This document shows, one piece after another, positions 25,144 through 33,859 of a DNA stretch of 64,000 nucleotides (positions within the stretch are counted from its first letter, which is position 1; every line of letters starts with the position of its first letter). This DNA is from JAYUJH01 sp043765375. Lineage in GTDB: Bacteria > Pseudomonadota > Alphaproteobacteria > Rickettsiales > UBA998. The position numbers and the translations under genes are program-made. A model generated the notes under the pieces. It had not been told where the DNA came from and searched no databases. It saw nothing but the letters and a program-made list of their open reading frames with translations. Location: assembly GCA_043765375.1 (NCBI GenBank), contig JAYUJH010000008.1, forward strand, positions 61,367 through 125,366. Direction: 5' to 3'.

Positions 25144-28100
25144 ATGTCAACAAATATAGTTAAACAACTCTCAATCATCACCCTGCTATTTTTAGCAACC
25201 AGTTTCATTGGTGAAAGCGTTAATGCAGCAGGACCAGACGCTGATTTGCCCGCAAAAGTGCGGCAGTTACGCCAAGAAATCAGACGCAATTTAGTGCGTG
25301 AATCAAAGTTTGATACTGCACCATATGAAAGTGCAAAAGTTCTGCCCGAAGATACCACCATGAAAGATGCTTGCTTCAAAAACATGCCCGAGCAGGATAA
25401 AACGGTTAATCGTAAATCCAACGGTGATTTGCAAAAAGAAAGCACATTATCAACTGATATAAACACAATTATTGGCTCAGTTTCTGACAAATGTATCACC
25501 ACAAAAAGCACAAAAAAGTTCTCCCCGCTAGATTTGAATAGATGGTATCTCACTAGCATCATTGACCCAAAAGACCCTAAGAAATATTATCGCAATAGCA
25601 ATAATGGTGATAAATTAAACGATAATGATAGCGGTAGCTTATATCGGGCGGAAACTGCTGAAGGTGGCAACCGTATGAAACATGCTTCACGCCTAGTTCG
25701 CCCCGATGAAACTATGCTAAATGGCTGCTCCACCACCTTGATGGTGAACAGCACAAGCAGCAAAACTGATATATCTGACCCAAAATGGATGAGGCGGGAA
25801 TTGGATAATTGCGCCAATCAATATATATTGCAACAAGGGCGTTTTCCCCGTGTGAATGAAACTTACAAAGCATCATATTTTGGGATAAATGCGGGGTTGT
25901 GTCAACCGCTCAAACTGGAATTGCCTCCATCACGCTATGATAGATATGAATATGCTCCGAGTGAATATTTGGGGGTTGCATGGAAGAAATTATTAGTTGA
26001 TGCGTCTTATACCAAAACCAAAGGTGCAAATGCAGAACCTAATTATGCTAAACATTCCAAAGTTAAAATTGTTAGCAAGCTAGCAATGCCAACTGATAAG
26101 TTTGGGCAGATTTTGATTGAGGATTTAGCAGAATCCAAAAAAACTGGTGGCGAGGTGGAATTAGGATATGAAAAAATATTAGATCCATCGCACCCATTTT
26201 CACCCCGCTGGGATTATAGGATTCAAGACAGATCCCTTTCAGCTGGCGGGCAGTTGGTTTTTTGCGCTGGTGTCCCCGTGGATATTTTAACATTCCGACA
26301 AGGGCCATTTGAGCAATCAATTGCCAAGAAAATAGCATTTAACATCGCATGTGCTGCCAATTATTGGTGCCGCAAACATAATAATTGGTGCGGAATGGAG
26401 ATGGGCAATCAATGTTGTTCCACCGCTTATATTTTCAAAGATAAAGCCAATCCAGCTTATAGGCGAGCATGTGGTTTGCCGATCGTTGATGGTTGCAACT
26501 TCATCGCCCGCCCCGTCACTCCGCTGAACACTTTGAAAATGCGAGAAGTAAATGCGACCAATTTTCAAGGTGGCGAAGCACCTGAGGGATATTCATATAA
26601 GGATTATTTCGGTGTTCACAAGCCATATATGCGTTGCTGGGATACCAACACAGAATGCGGTGAAACCAAGCAAGTTTTTCCAATTAGCGGTGGATTAATT
26701 GGTGCAGCAAGCGCATTGGCGGGGGTTGACCCTGCGATTGTTAGCAACTTGGAAAAACTTGGTATAACCAACCCCGCTGACATCGCCAAAATTGCTACTG
26801 CAGGATTAAACCCGCAAACATTGCAAAACTTTGCACAAAGTGCGGGCGTGGGTAACTTAACGCAACTCGCCAATGCGGGGCTTAATCCTAATATGTTGGG
26901 TAATTTGGGTAATCTCGCTAATATTGCCAATATTCCAAATGTTGGTAACTTGGCGAACCTTGCAAGCCAAGGCGTTGATTTCAAATCACTTGGTTCACTT
27001 GCCAATTTACCTAATCCACTCGGAGGCGATGCAATTTCTGCCATTAACTCACTCGCATCTGGCAATGTTCCAACCAGTATTATTGGTGCAGTAACGGCAA
27101 TGCCAAGCAATGTTGCGGGTAACTTGCCAAGTTTGATTCAATCAGCAGCGGGGGACCCAAACAAGTTGGTTGCAAATCTGGCACAACAGGGGGTAAATAT
27201 AACCTCTGGCACTGCTAACCAAATCATTAGCAATGGACAACAAATTAGTAGTGCAATCAGTTCTGGCAACTTACCAACGGGTATTATTGGAGGAATAAAC
27301 TCATCACAAATTAGCAGCTTGCAGGGCTTAATTTCTGGCGGAATTAATCCCGCTAACATTGCCTCCATTTTGCCAAATGCTGGCAGTTTAGGCGGTGCAT
27401 TTGCGGGACTGGGCAGTGGTGATTTAGGCAATTTATCAGGGATATTGAAAGATCCATCATCACTTGCGAGTCTAGGCAGCTTGGGTAGCTTAGGTATTCC
27501 AACGGGGCAGCTTGGCGATGTAGCGAGCTTATTTGGTGGTGGCGGATTGGGTGGATTAGCTGGAGGATTAGGTGGGCTTGGTGGCTTAGCTGGTGAGCTT
27601 TCACCATCAGCAGTGGGAGCATTAGCTGGAGCTTCACCAGCCGCACTTGCTGGGCTTGGTGGGTTAGGCGGTTTGGGAGGACTTGGCGGTTTAGGCGGAG
27701 GAAGTGACAAATTATTATATAACCCAACTAGCATCAAAGGCTCAAATTACGCCATATTAGGGGCGGGACGTGAAGGCGAAAGCTGCATGATTGGTGGTGG
27801 CAAAGGGCTTGATGGCGTTGCCAAAGTTGATCCTATCACCAGTTGGAGCGAGCTAAAACTTTATTATATGCGTGCAACTCGTATGAACCTGAAATGTATA
27901 GCTAACCATGAAAAAATGTTCAAACAATATACAGGTGAAGGTGGGTTGCTTGGTGGAATTGGGCAAAAAATCCCAATCAGAGAGAAATGCACCAGCGGAG
28001 GCGATGGTTGTTACGCTAACCATAATATGCCTTTTCCTTGGCTTGGTTATTTATCTGACCCGAAAACCGCAAAAAGATTTCCTGATTTTGGCAATAAAAA

Positions 28101-28536
28101 CGTCACCGTGGAAAAACTTGGCGTTGGATTGGACGATGCTTTACCAAATGATGTGTTGATATTTGGTGAAGATTTAGTCCGCACTGGCAACATCGCAACC
28201 GACCGCAATCCTTACGTTGGAGTGGTTGCCAATGCTGAAAATGAGGCAACCAGAAAAGCAAATGGAGGCAGCAGCAGTGGTTCGTTAGAGTTTGTCAAAA
28301 TACGCGCATATAATCATGGCAAATATCTTGATGCGTGCGGTAATACTGACATGATGGGAGATTCCACTGTTTATACCATGTTTAAGTCTGGATTAACTGA
28401 GCAATATATAAAAATGTTTAGCGAAGTTAAGGATAATGTCCCCCCAAGTTATCACTGCATAGATCCTGCACTTTCTGCTTGCATTGAACCATTATGGAAT
28501 AGCATTCCTCGTTATAAAATCAAGGCTTCATACTAA
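25144..28536 (+). CDS. Large exported cysteine-rich protein with Gly/Leu/Asn repeat region
   Basis: I use the ATG at 25144 rather than the TTG at 25120 because it begins a clean signal peptide (KQLSIITLLFLATSFIGESV, cleavage near VNA-A), giving 1130 aa. Residues of about 30-510 hold roughly a dozen cysteines, including a dense group (ACAANYWCRKHNNWCG, NQCCS). Residues of about 520-860 contain no Cys and consist of irregular Leu/Asn/Gly/Ser repeats (NLGNLANIANIPNVGNLANL; later GLGGLAGGLGGLGGLAG). The last 260 residues regain about seven cysteines and include DALPNDVLIFGEDLV and FVKIRAYNHGKYLDACG, faintly like a papain-like/CHAP fold but without a convincing Cys-His pair. No family recognised. 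Disulphide-rich ends with a flexible or solenoid centre suggest a surface or periplasmic structural protein. The next exported gene follows at 58 bases. Confidence 0.8.
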   Translation: MSTNIVKQLSIITLLFLATSFIGESVNAAGPDADLPAKVRQLRQEIRRNLVRESKFDTAPYESAKVLPEDTTMKDACFKNMPEQDKTVNRKSNGDLQKESTLSTDINTIIGSVSDKCITTKSTKKFSPLDLNRWYLTSIIDPKDPKKYYRNSNNGDKLNDNDSGSLYRAETAEGGNRMKHASRLVRPDETMLNGCSTTLMVNSTSSKTDISDPKWMRRELDNCANQYILQQGRFPRVNETYKASYFGINAGLCQPLKLELPPSRYDRYEYAPSEYLGVAWKKLLVDASYTKTKGANAEPNYAKHSKVKIVSKLAMPTDKFGQILIEDLAESKKTGGEVELGYEKILDPSHPFSPRWDYRIQDRSLSAGGQLVFCAGVPVDILTFRQGPFEQSIAKKIAFNIACAANYWCRKHNNWCGMEMGNQCCSTAYIFKDKANPAYRRACGLPIVDGCNFIARPVTPLNTLKMREVNATNFQGGEAPEGYSYKDYFGVHKPYMRCWDTNTECGETKQVFPISGGLIGAASALAGVDPAIVSNLEKLGITNPADIAKIATAGLNPQTLQNFAQSAGVGNLTQLANAGLNPNMLGNLGNLANIANIPNVGNLANLASQGVDFKSLGSLANLPNPLGGDAISAINSLASGNVPTSIIGAVTAMPSNVAGNLPSLIQSAAGDPNKLVANLAQQGVNITSGTANQIISNGQQISSAISSGNLPTGIIGGINSSQISSLQGLISGGINPANIASILPNAGSLGGAFAGLGSGDLGNLSGILKDPSSLASLGSLGSLGIPTGQLGDVASLFGGGGLGGLAGGLGGLGGLAGELSPSAVGALAGASPAALAGLGGLGGLGGLGGLGGGSDKLLYNPTSIKGSNYAILGAGREGESCMIGGGKGLDGVAKVDPITSWSELKLYYMRATRMNLKCIANHEKMFKQYTGEGGLLGGIGQKIPIREKCTSGGDGCYANHNMPFPWLGYLSDPKTAKRFPDFGNKNVTVEKLGVGLDDALPNDVLIFGEDLVRTGNIATDRNPYVGVVANAENEATRKANGGSSSGSLEFVKIRAYNHGKYLDACGNTDMMGDSTVYTMFKSGLTEQYIKMFSEVKDNVPPSYHCIDPALSACIEPLWNSIPRYKIKASY

Positions 28537-28594
28537 TACACAAACATAGTACACTAACGTAGCACATTCAACTTTGCAAAAATGGCAGGTCGTC

Positions 28595-30013
28595 ATGAAA
28601 AACTATAAAACTATAAACCATCATAAAATATTAACTCAGAAAATATTAATATTTAATATTGCATTGTTAATTAGTATTAGTAACTACAACATATCCATAG
28701 CAGCTGATTTTTTGTCAGCACCAGCGGAATGCTCAGGATTGGCAGGGATTCCAGCTAATCAAATGTATAAATATGATCCAAAAGGAGTTAAGGCGTTGTT
28801 GCGTCAAGGTTGCCCTCCACCAACTTCATGGAACAAAGCGGTTAATCATGAGTTAATCGCAGGAGGTGGCGCAACTGGTTTTAGTGATGCAACCAGAGTT
28901 CCAGCCCATGCAAGTTCGCTTGGATATAAAGCTAAAGGTGCATGCTCTGATTATGGCGTAACCAAAGCAGGTGGGATTTCAGATGATGGAGCGGTTGACC
29001 CTTGCAAAACAGGCAATGGCAAAGCATTTTTCAACATCAAAATCCCCATGCCACATATTCCAACAATTGGCAGCAATGAAACTAATTGTATGGGCAATTT
29101 GATTGAACAATTGTTAAACGGCAATGCAACTTTAACATTGGATTTAACCACCACAGGAACTTGCGCCGTTGGAACATTAAAAACCGCAAATGTTGGGCAG
29201 TGCGGGGTGGATTCCAAAACTGGCAGCATATGCCAAAGCCCCGACGGCACGGGAGAAGTTGGCTCAGCCAGCACGGGGCAGATTGATAAACCATTTTCTC
29301 GGGTAACCAACCCTAAATATGTAATGGTTAGCAATGTCACTCAAATGAAATATATTAATAATCCACTCAATCAAATGACTGCAATATACTTGCCCAATGG
29401 CGGGACTGTAACATTCAAAAACAATTCATATACCTTAGATAAAAATATGTTTGTGACCATGAATGCTGAAGGTGAAGTATTTTTTGGGCCCAATTGGAAT
29501 GGAAATTGTGAAGAGTCTAACTTTTCATCAAATTGCAGAATAATATTAGATCCTGCACCCCTCGCTGCTGACCCTCCAGCTGGTAGTTTTGTGAGCATAA
29601 CTCCAGCGGGTGGGGTGGTGAATATTGATTCCGCTATATTTGAAGGGCAAACACTTAACAAACAATCAGTTTATGCGCATTATCAGCCAACCAATAATGT
29701 TGATAATGGCGATAGCAGGAAGCCAAATCCACCGCAAGATCCGTATGACCCAAGAATTAATGTGACTGAACAAATCAAGCAAAATGGGCCGGGGCCACAA
29801 AATTGCATCTCAGCAGATATGGCGGATTTGGCAGGTTTGCCTCCAGCGCAAGATGGTTGTGTAGGAGCGCAACGAGTGGGATTGAGTGATTTAGTGCTAG
29901 ATCCAAAGGGTGAGCCAACCTTAAATTGCCCGCCGTCATTATCATTATTTTGTGTGGAAGAAGTCAACGAAAACACCAATGATTCCGCCCCGCAAGCAAA
30001 GCAACAGGAGTAA
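28595..30013 (+). CDS. Exported cysteine-rich protein, 472 aa
   Basis: The ATG at 28595 is preceded by GGCAGG and begins a long signal segment (QKILIFNIALLISISNYNIS, cleavage near SIAA-D). The mature part starts FLSAPAECSGLAGIPANQMY and contains about fourteen cysteines spread along it, with Gly, Asn, Thr and Pro-rich strands (LTLDLTTTGTCAVGTL; AIYLPNGGTVTFKNNSYTL). That composition suits a beta-rich extracytoplasmic protein. The C terminus is disordered. It follows the larger exported Cys-rich gene in the same direction and probably shares its transcript and destination. No homologue is recognised. A GC-rich hairpin at 30021-30048 follows the stop. Confidence 0.75.
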   Translation: MKNYKTINHHKILTQKILIFNIALLISISNYNISIAADFLSAPAECSGLAGIPANQMYKYDPKGVKALLRQGCPPPTSWNKAVNHELIAGGGATGFSDATRVPAHASSLGYKAKGACSDYGVTKAGGISDDGAVDPCKTGNGKAFFNIKIPMPHIPTIGSNETNCMGNLIEQLLNGNATLTLDLTTTGTCAVGTLKTANVGQCGVDSKTGSICQSPDGTGEVGSASTGQIDKPFSRVTNPKYVMVSNVTQMKYINNPLNQMTAIYLPNGGTVTFKNNSYTLDKNMFVTMNAEGEVFFGPNWNGNCEESNFSSNCRIILDPAPLAADPPAGSFVSITPAGGVVNIDSAIFEGQTLNKQSVYAHYQPTNNVDNGDSRKPNPPQDPYDPRINVTEQIKQNGPGPQNCISADMADLAGLPPAQDGCVGAQRVGLSDLVLDPKGEPTLNCPPSLSLFCVEEVNENTNDSAPQAKQQE

Positions 30014-30318
30014 TAATAAACGGGGGTTTCGTTATACGGCAGCCCCCGAATAAATACAGAATACTAGGCTGTTAGAGTTAATCATACCAGCCCCATAAAA
30101 AATAGGCAATCTAGCTAAATATTAGAGTTAGTCATACCAGTGAAGGCTGGTATCAATGAAAAAACAGCTAAAACATAATATCCATATCCAACCCATCAAC
30201 ATATATATAACTCAACATATATCACTAGATTTTTGCGGATAAAACATTTATAACCCGTATTTGTTTTATAGCAACCAACCCAAACATCGCCTCCCCCCAC
30301 CTCTAAAAATCATATCTA
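30014..30318. other. Intergenic region with a hairpin and dispersed repeat fragments
   Basis: This 305-base gap has no supported ORF. CGGGGG at 30021-30026 and CCCCCG at 30043-30048 form a hairpin right after the preceding stop, but no T-run follows, so terminator function is uncertain. GTTAGAGTTAATCATACCAG at about 30070-30089 and its variant ATTAGAGTTAGTCATACCAG at about 30121-30140 are direct repeats. The second continues as CATACCAGTGAAGGCTGGTAT, a small palindrome of the form common in short dispersed repeats of this bacterial class. Confidence 0.55.
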
Positions 30319-31845
30319 ATGACATTACCCACTCATTCTTTGCTTTATCATTTCTTCTACTTGTTATTATTGCTCGCAACCGCACTTGCCTTGCCTGATG
30401 CAGTTTGGCAACCAGATGCGCATGATTTTATGTTTGTGGTGGGCGGAATTGCCATATGGCGTTATTTATGGGCAGCAACAAATTGGGTGCGAAGTCTAAT
30501 ATATACCAAACTGACCTTTCCCAAATGGCGGGCTCAAGCCAATGAGATGGGTGCATCTGCCCTGCCCCCACATATATATTTGCTTGTCACCAGCTTTCGT
30601 ATTGATACTGAAACCACCCGCAAAGTTTATCACAGTATCATTGCTGAAGCGATAGAATATGCGAATAATCATCAGCTCCCCGTCACCATGATTGCCTCAA
30701 TTGTGGAACGTGGGGATCAATTCATGATTAAGCAAATATTAATGCAATATGAATTGCCACATAACATGAAAATTATTTTTGTCCGTATCGGAGGAACAGG
30801 CAAGCGTGATGCGCTCGCATGTGGTTTTCGGGCGATTTCACGCCAATTGCCCCCTGATGATGCAATCGTTGCGGTGATTGATGGCGATAGCATGTTGCCA
30901 GAAAACTCCCTTGCAAAATGTGCCTCCATGTTTGCAATATTACCCAATCTTGGTGCATTAACCACTGATGAAGTGTGCGAAGTGGCGGGGGCGTGGCATT
31001 TTCGTGAATGGTATAATATGCGCTTTGCTCAACGCCATATTTTCATGGCATCGGTTGCGCTTTCTCGCCGTGTTCTCACCTTAACGGGGCGCATGTCCAT
31101 GTTTCGTGCGGATATTGTCTGTTCAAACGAGTTTATTGACCGAGTTGAATTGGATTATGTGGATCATTGGCGGTTGGGGCGGTTTAAGTTCCTCACTGGC
31201 GATGACAAATCCTCATGGTTTGATGTGCTAAAAGGTGGGCATGAGATGATTTACGTTAGCGATGTGCAAATCATCACTATTGAAACTCCGCCTAATCCGA
31301 GTTTCTTTAATAGCTCCATCATTTTGATGCGCCGTTGGTTTGGTAATATGTTGCGCACCAACGACCGTGCAATAAAACTCGGCTGGCGCACTTGCAACTT
31401 TTTCCCGTGGATCAGCATTATTGACCAACGCATATCTATGTGGACATCACTCACAGGCGTGGTTGCAGCAATTATCGCAGCAATTGCATTTTCTCCTATT
31501 TATCTGCTCTATTATGGCTGGTGGATGTTATTCACCCGCTACATCATCACGCTAAGTTTGCTCGCTGGCAGGGATAATGTGTCGGTAATGTATCCATTTT
31601 TCCTATATTATAACCAAATTATCGGCTCACTGGTGAAAACTTATGTATTATTTCGCCTTGATAAACAAAAATGGACAAGGCAAAACACCACCTTAAATAG
31701 TGGCGGGGTGGGTATGCAAGAGATGCTCAAAAATGCTGGCTCTAGCTATTTGCAATTCTTAAGTTACGGCGTGTTTGTGCTGGTGCTTGCTACCCTAACT
31801 GGCGCACTACCCACCCCTGATTTCAGTTATTGGCTTGGCAAATAA
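30319..31845 (+). CDS. Alg8-like polymerising glycosyltransferase (GT2)
   Basis: The 508-aa inner-membrane protein aligns by memory along its whole length with Alg8, the mannuronan (alginate) polymerase of Pseudomonas (about 494 aa). Shared stretches include FVVGGIAIWRY, HIYLLVTSFRIDTETT, VRIGGTGKRDALACGFRAIS, VAVIDGDSMLPENS with the GT2 Asp motif near residue 188, ITLTGRMS-like VLTLTGRMSMFRA, FLTGDDKSSWFD near 295, MRRWFGNMLRTN near 338 and the C-terminal YYNQIIGSLVKTYVLFRLD. Two N-terminal and several C-terminal membrane helices flank the catalytic domain. No other alginate genes (alg44, algD, algE/K/G-type) are nearby, so the polymer need not be alginate. The neighbours are a GT2 rhamnosyltransferase-like gene and rfbC. 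Confidence 0.82.
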   Translation: MTLPTHSLLYHFFYLLLLLATALALPDAVWQPDAHDFMFVVGGIAIWRYLWAATNWVRSLIYTKLTFPKWRAQANEMGASALPPHIYLLVTSFRIDTETTRKVYHSIIAEAIEYANNHQLPVTMIASIVERGDQFMIKQILMQYELPHNMKIIFVRIGGTGKRDALACGFRAISRQLPPDDAIVAVIDGDSMLPENSLAKCASMFAILPNLGALTTDEVCEVAGAWHFREWYNMRFAQRHIFMASVALSRRVLTLTGRMSMFRADIVCSNEFIDRVELDYVDHWRLGRFKFLTGDDKSSWFDVLKGGHEMIYVSDVQIITIETPPNPSFFNSSIILMRRWFGNMLRTNDRAIKLGWRTCNFFPWISIIDQRISMWTSLTGVVAAIIAAIAFSPIYLLYYGWWMLFTRYIITLSLLAGRDNVSVMYPFFLYYNQIIGSLVKTYVLFRLDKQKWTRQNTTLNSGGVGMQEMLKNAGSSYLQFLSYGVFVLVLATLTGALPTPDFSYWLGK

Positions 31846-31912
31846 TCACCATATTATTTACCACAATTTCTAGCCTCCCGAAAACCAATTCCACCTAAAA
31901 CCAACCCCTCCC

Positions 31913-32716
31913 TTAAAACCAGCCCCACTTAGTGAAATAACGGCTGGCGGATTGTATCATTATCCACAGTAACTTTTTGCTTTTGCGTGACCCACGTTGC
32001 CATGAATGCGTTATATGCGCATCGCAACAAAACCATACTTCGCTAATCTCCCAAACTCGTTTGCAGATATCCGCATCTTCAAAATAAAGGAAAAATCCTT
32101 CATCAAACCCGCCAAGGCGTAACAATATTTCAGTTTGAAACAACATGCAGCATCCGCTTGCAAATGGCAGTGAATATGAATTATCATAACCAATATCCAA
32201 CATGGAATATCGCTCCAACCGTCGCTTAAATGGTGGTAAATTGGCGATGCGAGTGGGCAGCATCAAACGCAATCCCAAATCCAAAACATTAGGAGCACGC
32301 TTATTGAGTGGTTGCAACCTGCCATCGGGGTAATAAACCTTTGGGGCGACAATCCCCGCTTGTGGCTTAGATTTCATGAAATCAATCAGAACTTGCAACG
32401 CCCCATCATGTAACATTGCATCAGGGTTCAACACCAGCGTGAACAAAGCCTTAGGGGCAGCAAGCATAGCGATATTATGACCATAGCCAAACCCACCATT
32501 GCGTGGTGCATAAATCACTTGCGCCACTTCCTCAAACTGCGCAAGCTCCGCTTGATATTCCAACGTTGATGCACAATCCACAATGATAATGTGGCAATCA
32601 ACGCCCCCACGCTCGTCAAGAGTTTGCGCCCGCACAGATTGCACACACCCCCGCAACTGCTCCAAATCACTATTATAGGTAACGATAGATATGTTGCATG
32701 TTACCGAATTATTCAT
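31913..32716 (-). CDS. GT2 glycosyltransferase, rhamnosyltransferase (WbbL)-like
   Basis: The 267-aa protein has the GT-A start ISIVTYNSDLEQLRGCVQSV, the nucleotide-binding IIVDCAST, NGGFGYGHNIAM, the DXD-like LVLNPDAML, and the acceptor-site FDEGFFLYFEDADICKRVWE, typical of dTDP-rhamnose transferases of the WbbL/RfbF group. It would add a sugar, possibly rhamnose, to a lipid-linked surface glycan at the inner membrane. rfbC, an enzyme of dTDP-rhamnose synthesis, lies 1.1 kb upstream on the same strand. The start overlaps the end of a 72-aa gene by eight bases. Confidence 0.85.
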   Translation of the reverse strand: MNNSVTCNISIVTYNSDLEQLRGCVQSVRAQTLDERGGVDCHIIIVDCASTLEYQAELAQFEEVAQVIYAPRNGGFGYGHNIAMLAAPKALFTLVLNPDAMLHDGALQVLIDFMKSKPQAGIVAPKVYYPDGRLQPLNKRAPNVLDLGLRLMLPTRIANLPPFKRRLERYSMLDIGYDNSYSLPFASGCCMLFQTEILLRLGGFDEGFFLYFEDADICKRVWEISEVWFCCDAHITHSWQRGSRKSKKLLWIMIQSASRYFTKWGWF

Positions 32717-32927
32717 AATGCTCTCCCTTAGCTAAATGAGTGCTTTCAAAAGATTTTGAGTTTTTAAGTTCCGCATTTTTATATTTAATGTTCTTATTGA
32801 TACATTCTAAACATTGAGCTTCACTTAATAGAGATGAAATTATTTCGCCATCTAATTCCAAAACTTTCATAACCTTAACATTGGTTTTCTTGCCATTATC
32901 ATAATAATATAACCATTGAACTTTCAT
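32709..32927 (-). CDS. Small hypothetical protein, 72 aa
   Basis: The frame begins MKVQWLYYYDNGKKTNVKV and continues to a TAA that overlaps the start of the glycosyltransferase by eight bases, which suggests translational coupling. It contains one CxxC-like pair (CLEC) and is charged and soluble. No family is recognised. It is AT-rich like the membrane protein upstream (32986-33810). It could be a remnant or a genuine small gene; the overlap favours the latter. Confidence 0.5.
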   Translation of the reverse strand: MKVQWLYYYDNGKKTNVKVMKVLELDGEIISSLLSEAQCLECINKNIKYKNAELKNSKSFESTHLAKGEHYE

Positions 32928-32985
32928 ACTAAATAATGTTGGGATATTATCTTTACCTTTCCAATGCTTCCAAAAAATCCGTCTT

Positions 32986-33810
32986 TTATTTTGAATGAAA
33001 TATTATCATTAATATTCCAATCTCTATTAATAATAGCATTAAAATGTGTGCCTTCCACTTAAATATCAACAATTTCAATTTTTGGTGTATTTCTTCAGTG
33101 GGCGGGTTATCAATAGTTTGCTCAGGCGGAATATCAGAAATATAATCCTTAAAATCTGCTCTTAAAATTATAAAATTATCAGATTTATCAAAACCTATTC
33201 CTTTAATTTCATTATTTGCCCTTGCCGCCTCAAAAAACTGATTCTTGCCAATAAATGCTTGAGGATTATTTTCGGGAGTTATACCAGCTTCTATTAAATC
33301 TTCATTTGACAATGCCAAAAACATAATCACAATCAATGATATTTTTGATAATGCTAATGTTGCATCTGTTTTTACATGCGAATTTTTATTTTTATATAAT
33401 AATGTTATTTTGGAAGAAAGATTTTTCACTTTATCTTTTGCTCTTTTTCCAATATTTTGTATTATTTTATCTAATTCTGCTCCTTTTGCAAGATTATATG
33501 CAATATAACATATACTTCCACCGGTTAAAGTTACAATCCCACCCCCAATAATAGGGTGGGATTCTATAAACATTATTACACCGCCTTCCTCCAAAGCAGG
33601 CATATATAATTCAATCGGCAGCTTTCCATCAAACCATACACGATTAAAATCATTAACAATCATTCGCACCGCTTCGGCGGTTTTAATAAATTGGTCAAGC
33701 GGAATGCTATGCTTGTTTTGTCCTTGCGCATCACACACATCAAAGTGCAACGTGATAGTTGATAAATCTTTTAGTTCCTCATCATTCAATATTATTTCAG
33801 TTGTATTCAT
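32986..33810 (-). CDS. Hypothetical membrane protein, 274 aa
   Basis: I do not recognise the family. The N-terminal 90 residues are soluble and strand-rich (ITLHFDVCDAQGQNKHSIPL). A Gly-rich hydrophobic segment (GGGIVTLTGGSICYIAYNLA) follows at about residues 88-107. A second hydrophobic stretch lies at about 155-170 (KISLIVIMFLALS), and a C-terminal helix anchors the protein (ILMLLLIEIGILMIIF). It sits between rfbC and the 72-aa gene on the same strand, as an AT-rich insertion within a polysaccharide locus. A phage- or mobile-element-derived origin is possible but unproven. Confidence 0.6.
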   Translation of the reverse strand: MNTTEIILNDEELKDLSTITLHFDVCDAQGQNKHSIPLDQFIKTAEAVRMIVNDFNRVWFDGKLPIELYMPALEEGGVIMFIESHPIIGGGIVTLTGGSICYIAYNLAKGAELDKIIQNIGKRAKDKVKNLSSKITLLYKNKNSHVKTDATLALSKISLIVIMFLALSNEDLIEAGITPENNPQAFIGKNQFFEAARANNEIKGIGFDKSDNFIILRADFKDYISDIPPEQTIDNPPTEEIHQKLKLLIFKWKAHILMLLLIEIGILMIIFHSK

Positions 33811-33859
33811 TAGGTTTTCATACCACCAAACATCACCATAGTCTATATTTGTTTATAAA

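Noticed and set aside
27138..27737. Minus-strand frame of 199 codons opposite the exported protein's repeat region
   Set aside because: Pro/Ala/Ser-rich low-complexity shadow of the GGxLGG coding repeats; codon bias belongs to the plus-strand gene.
25144..28536. TraU/TraN-like conjugation component
   Set aside because: Cys-rich and exported like TraN, but I see no alignable family motif and no other tra or virB genes nearby.
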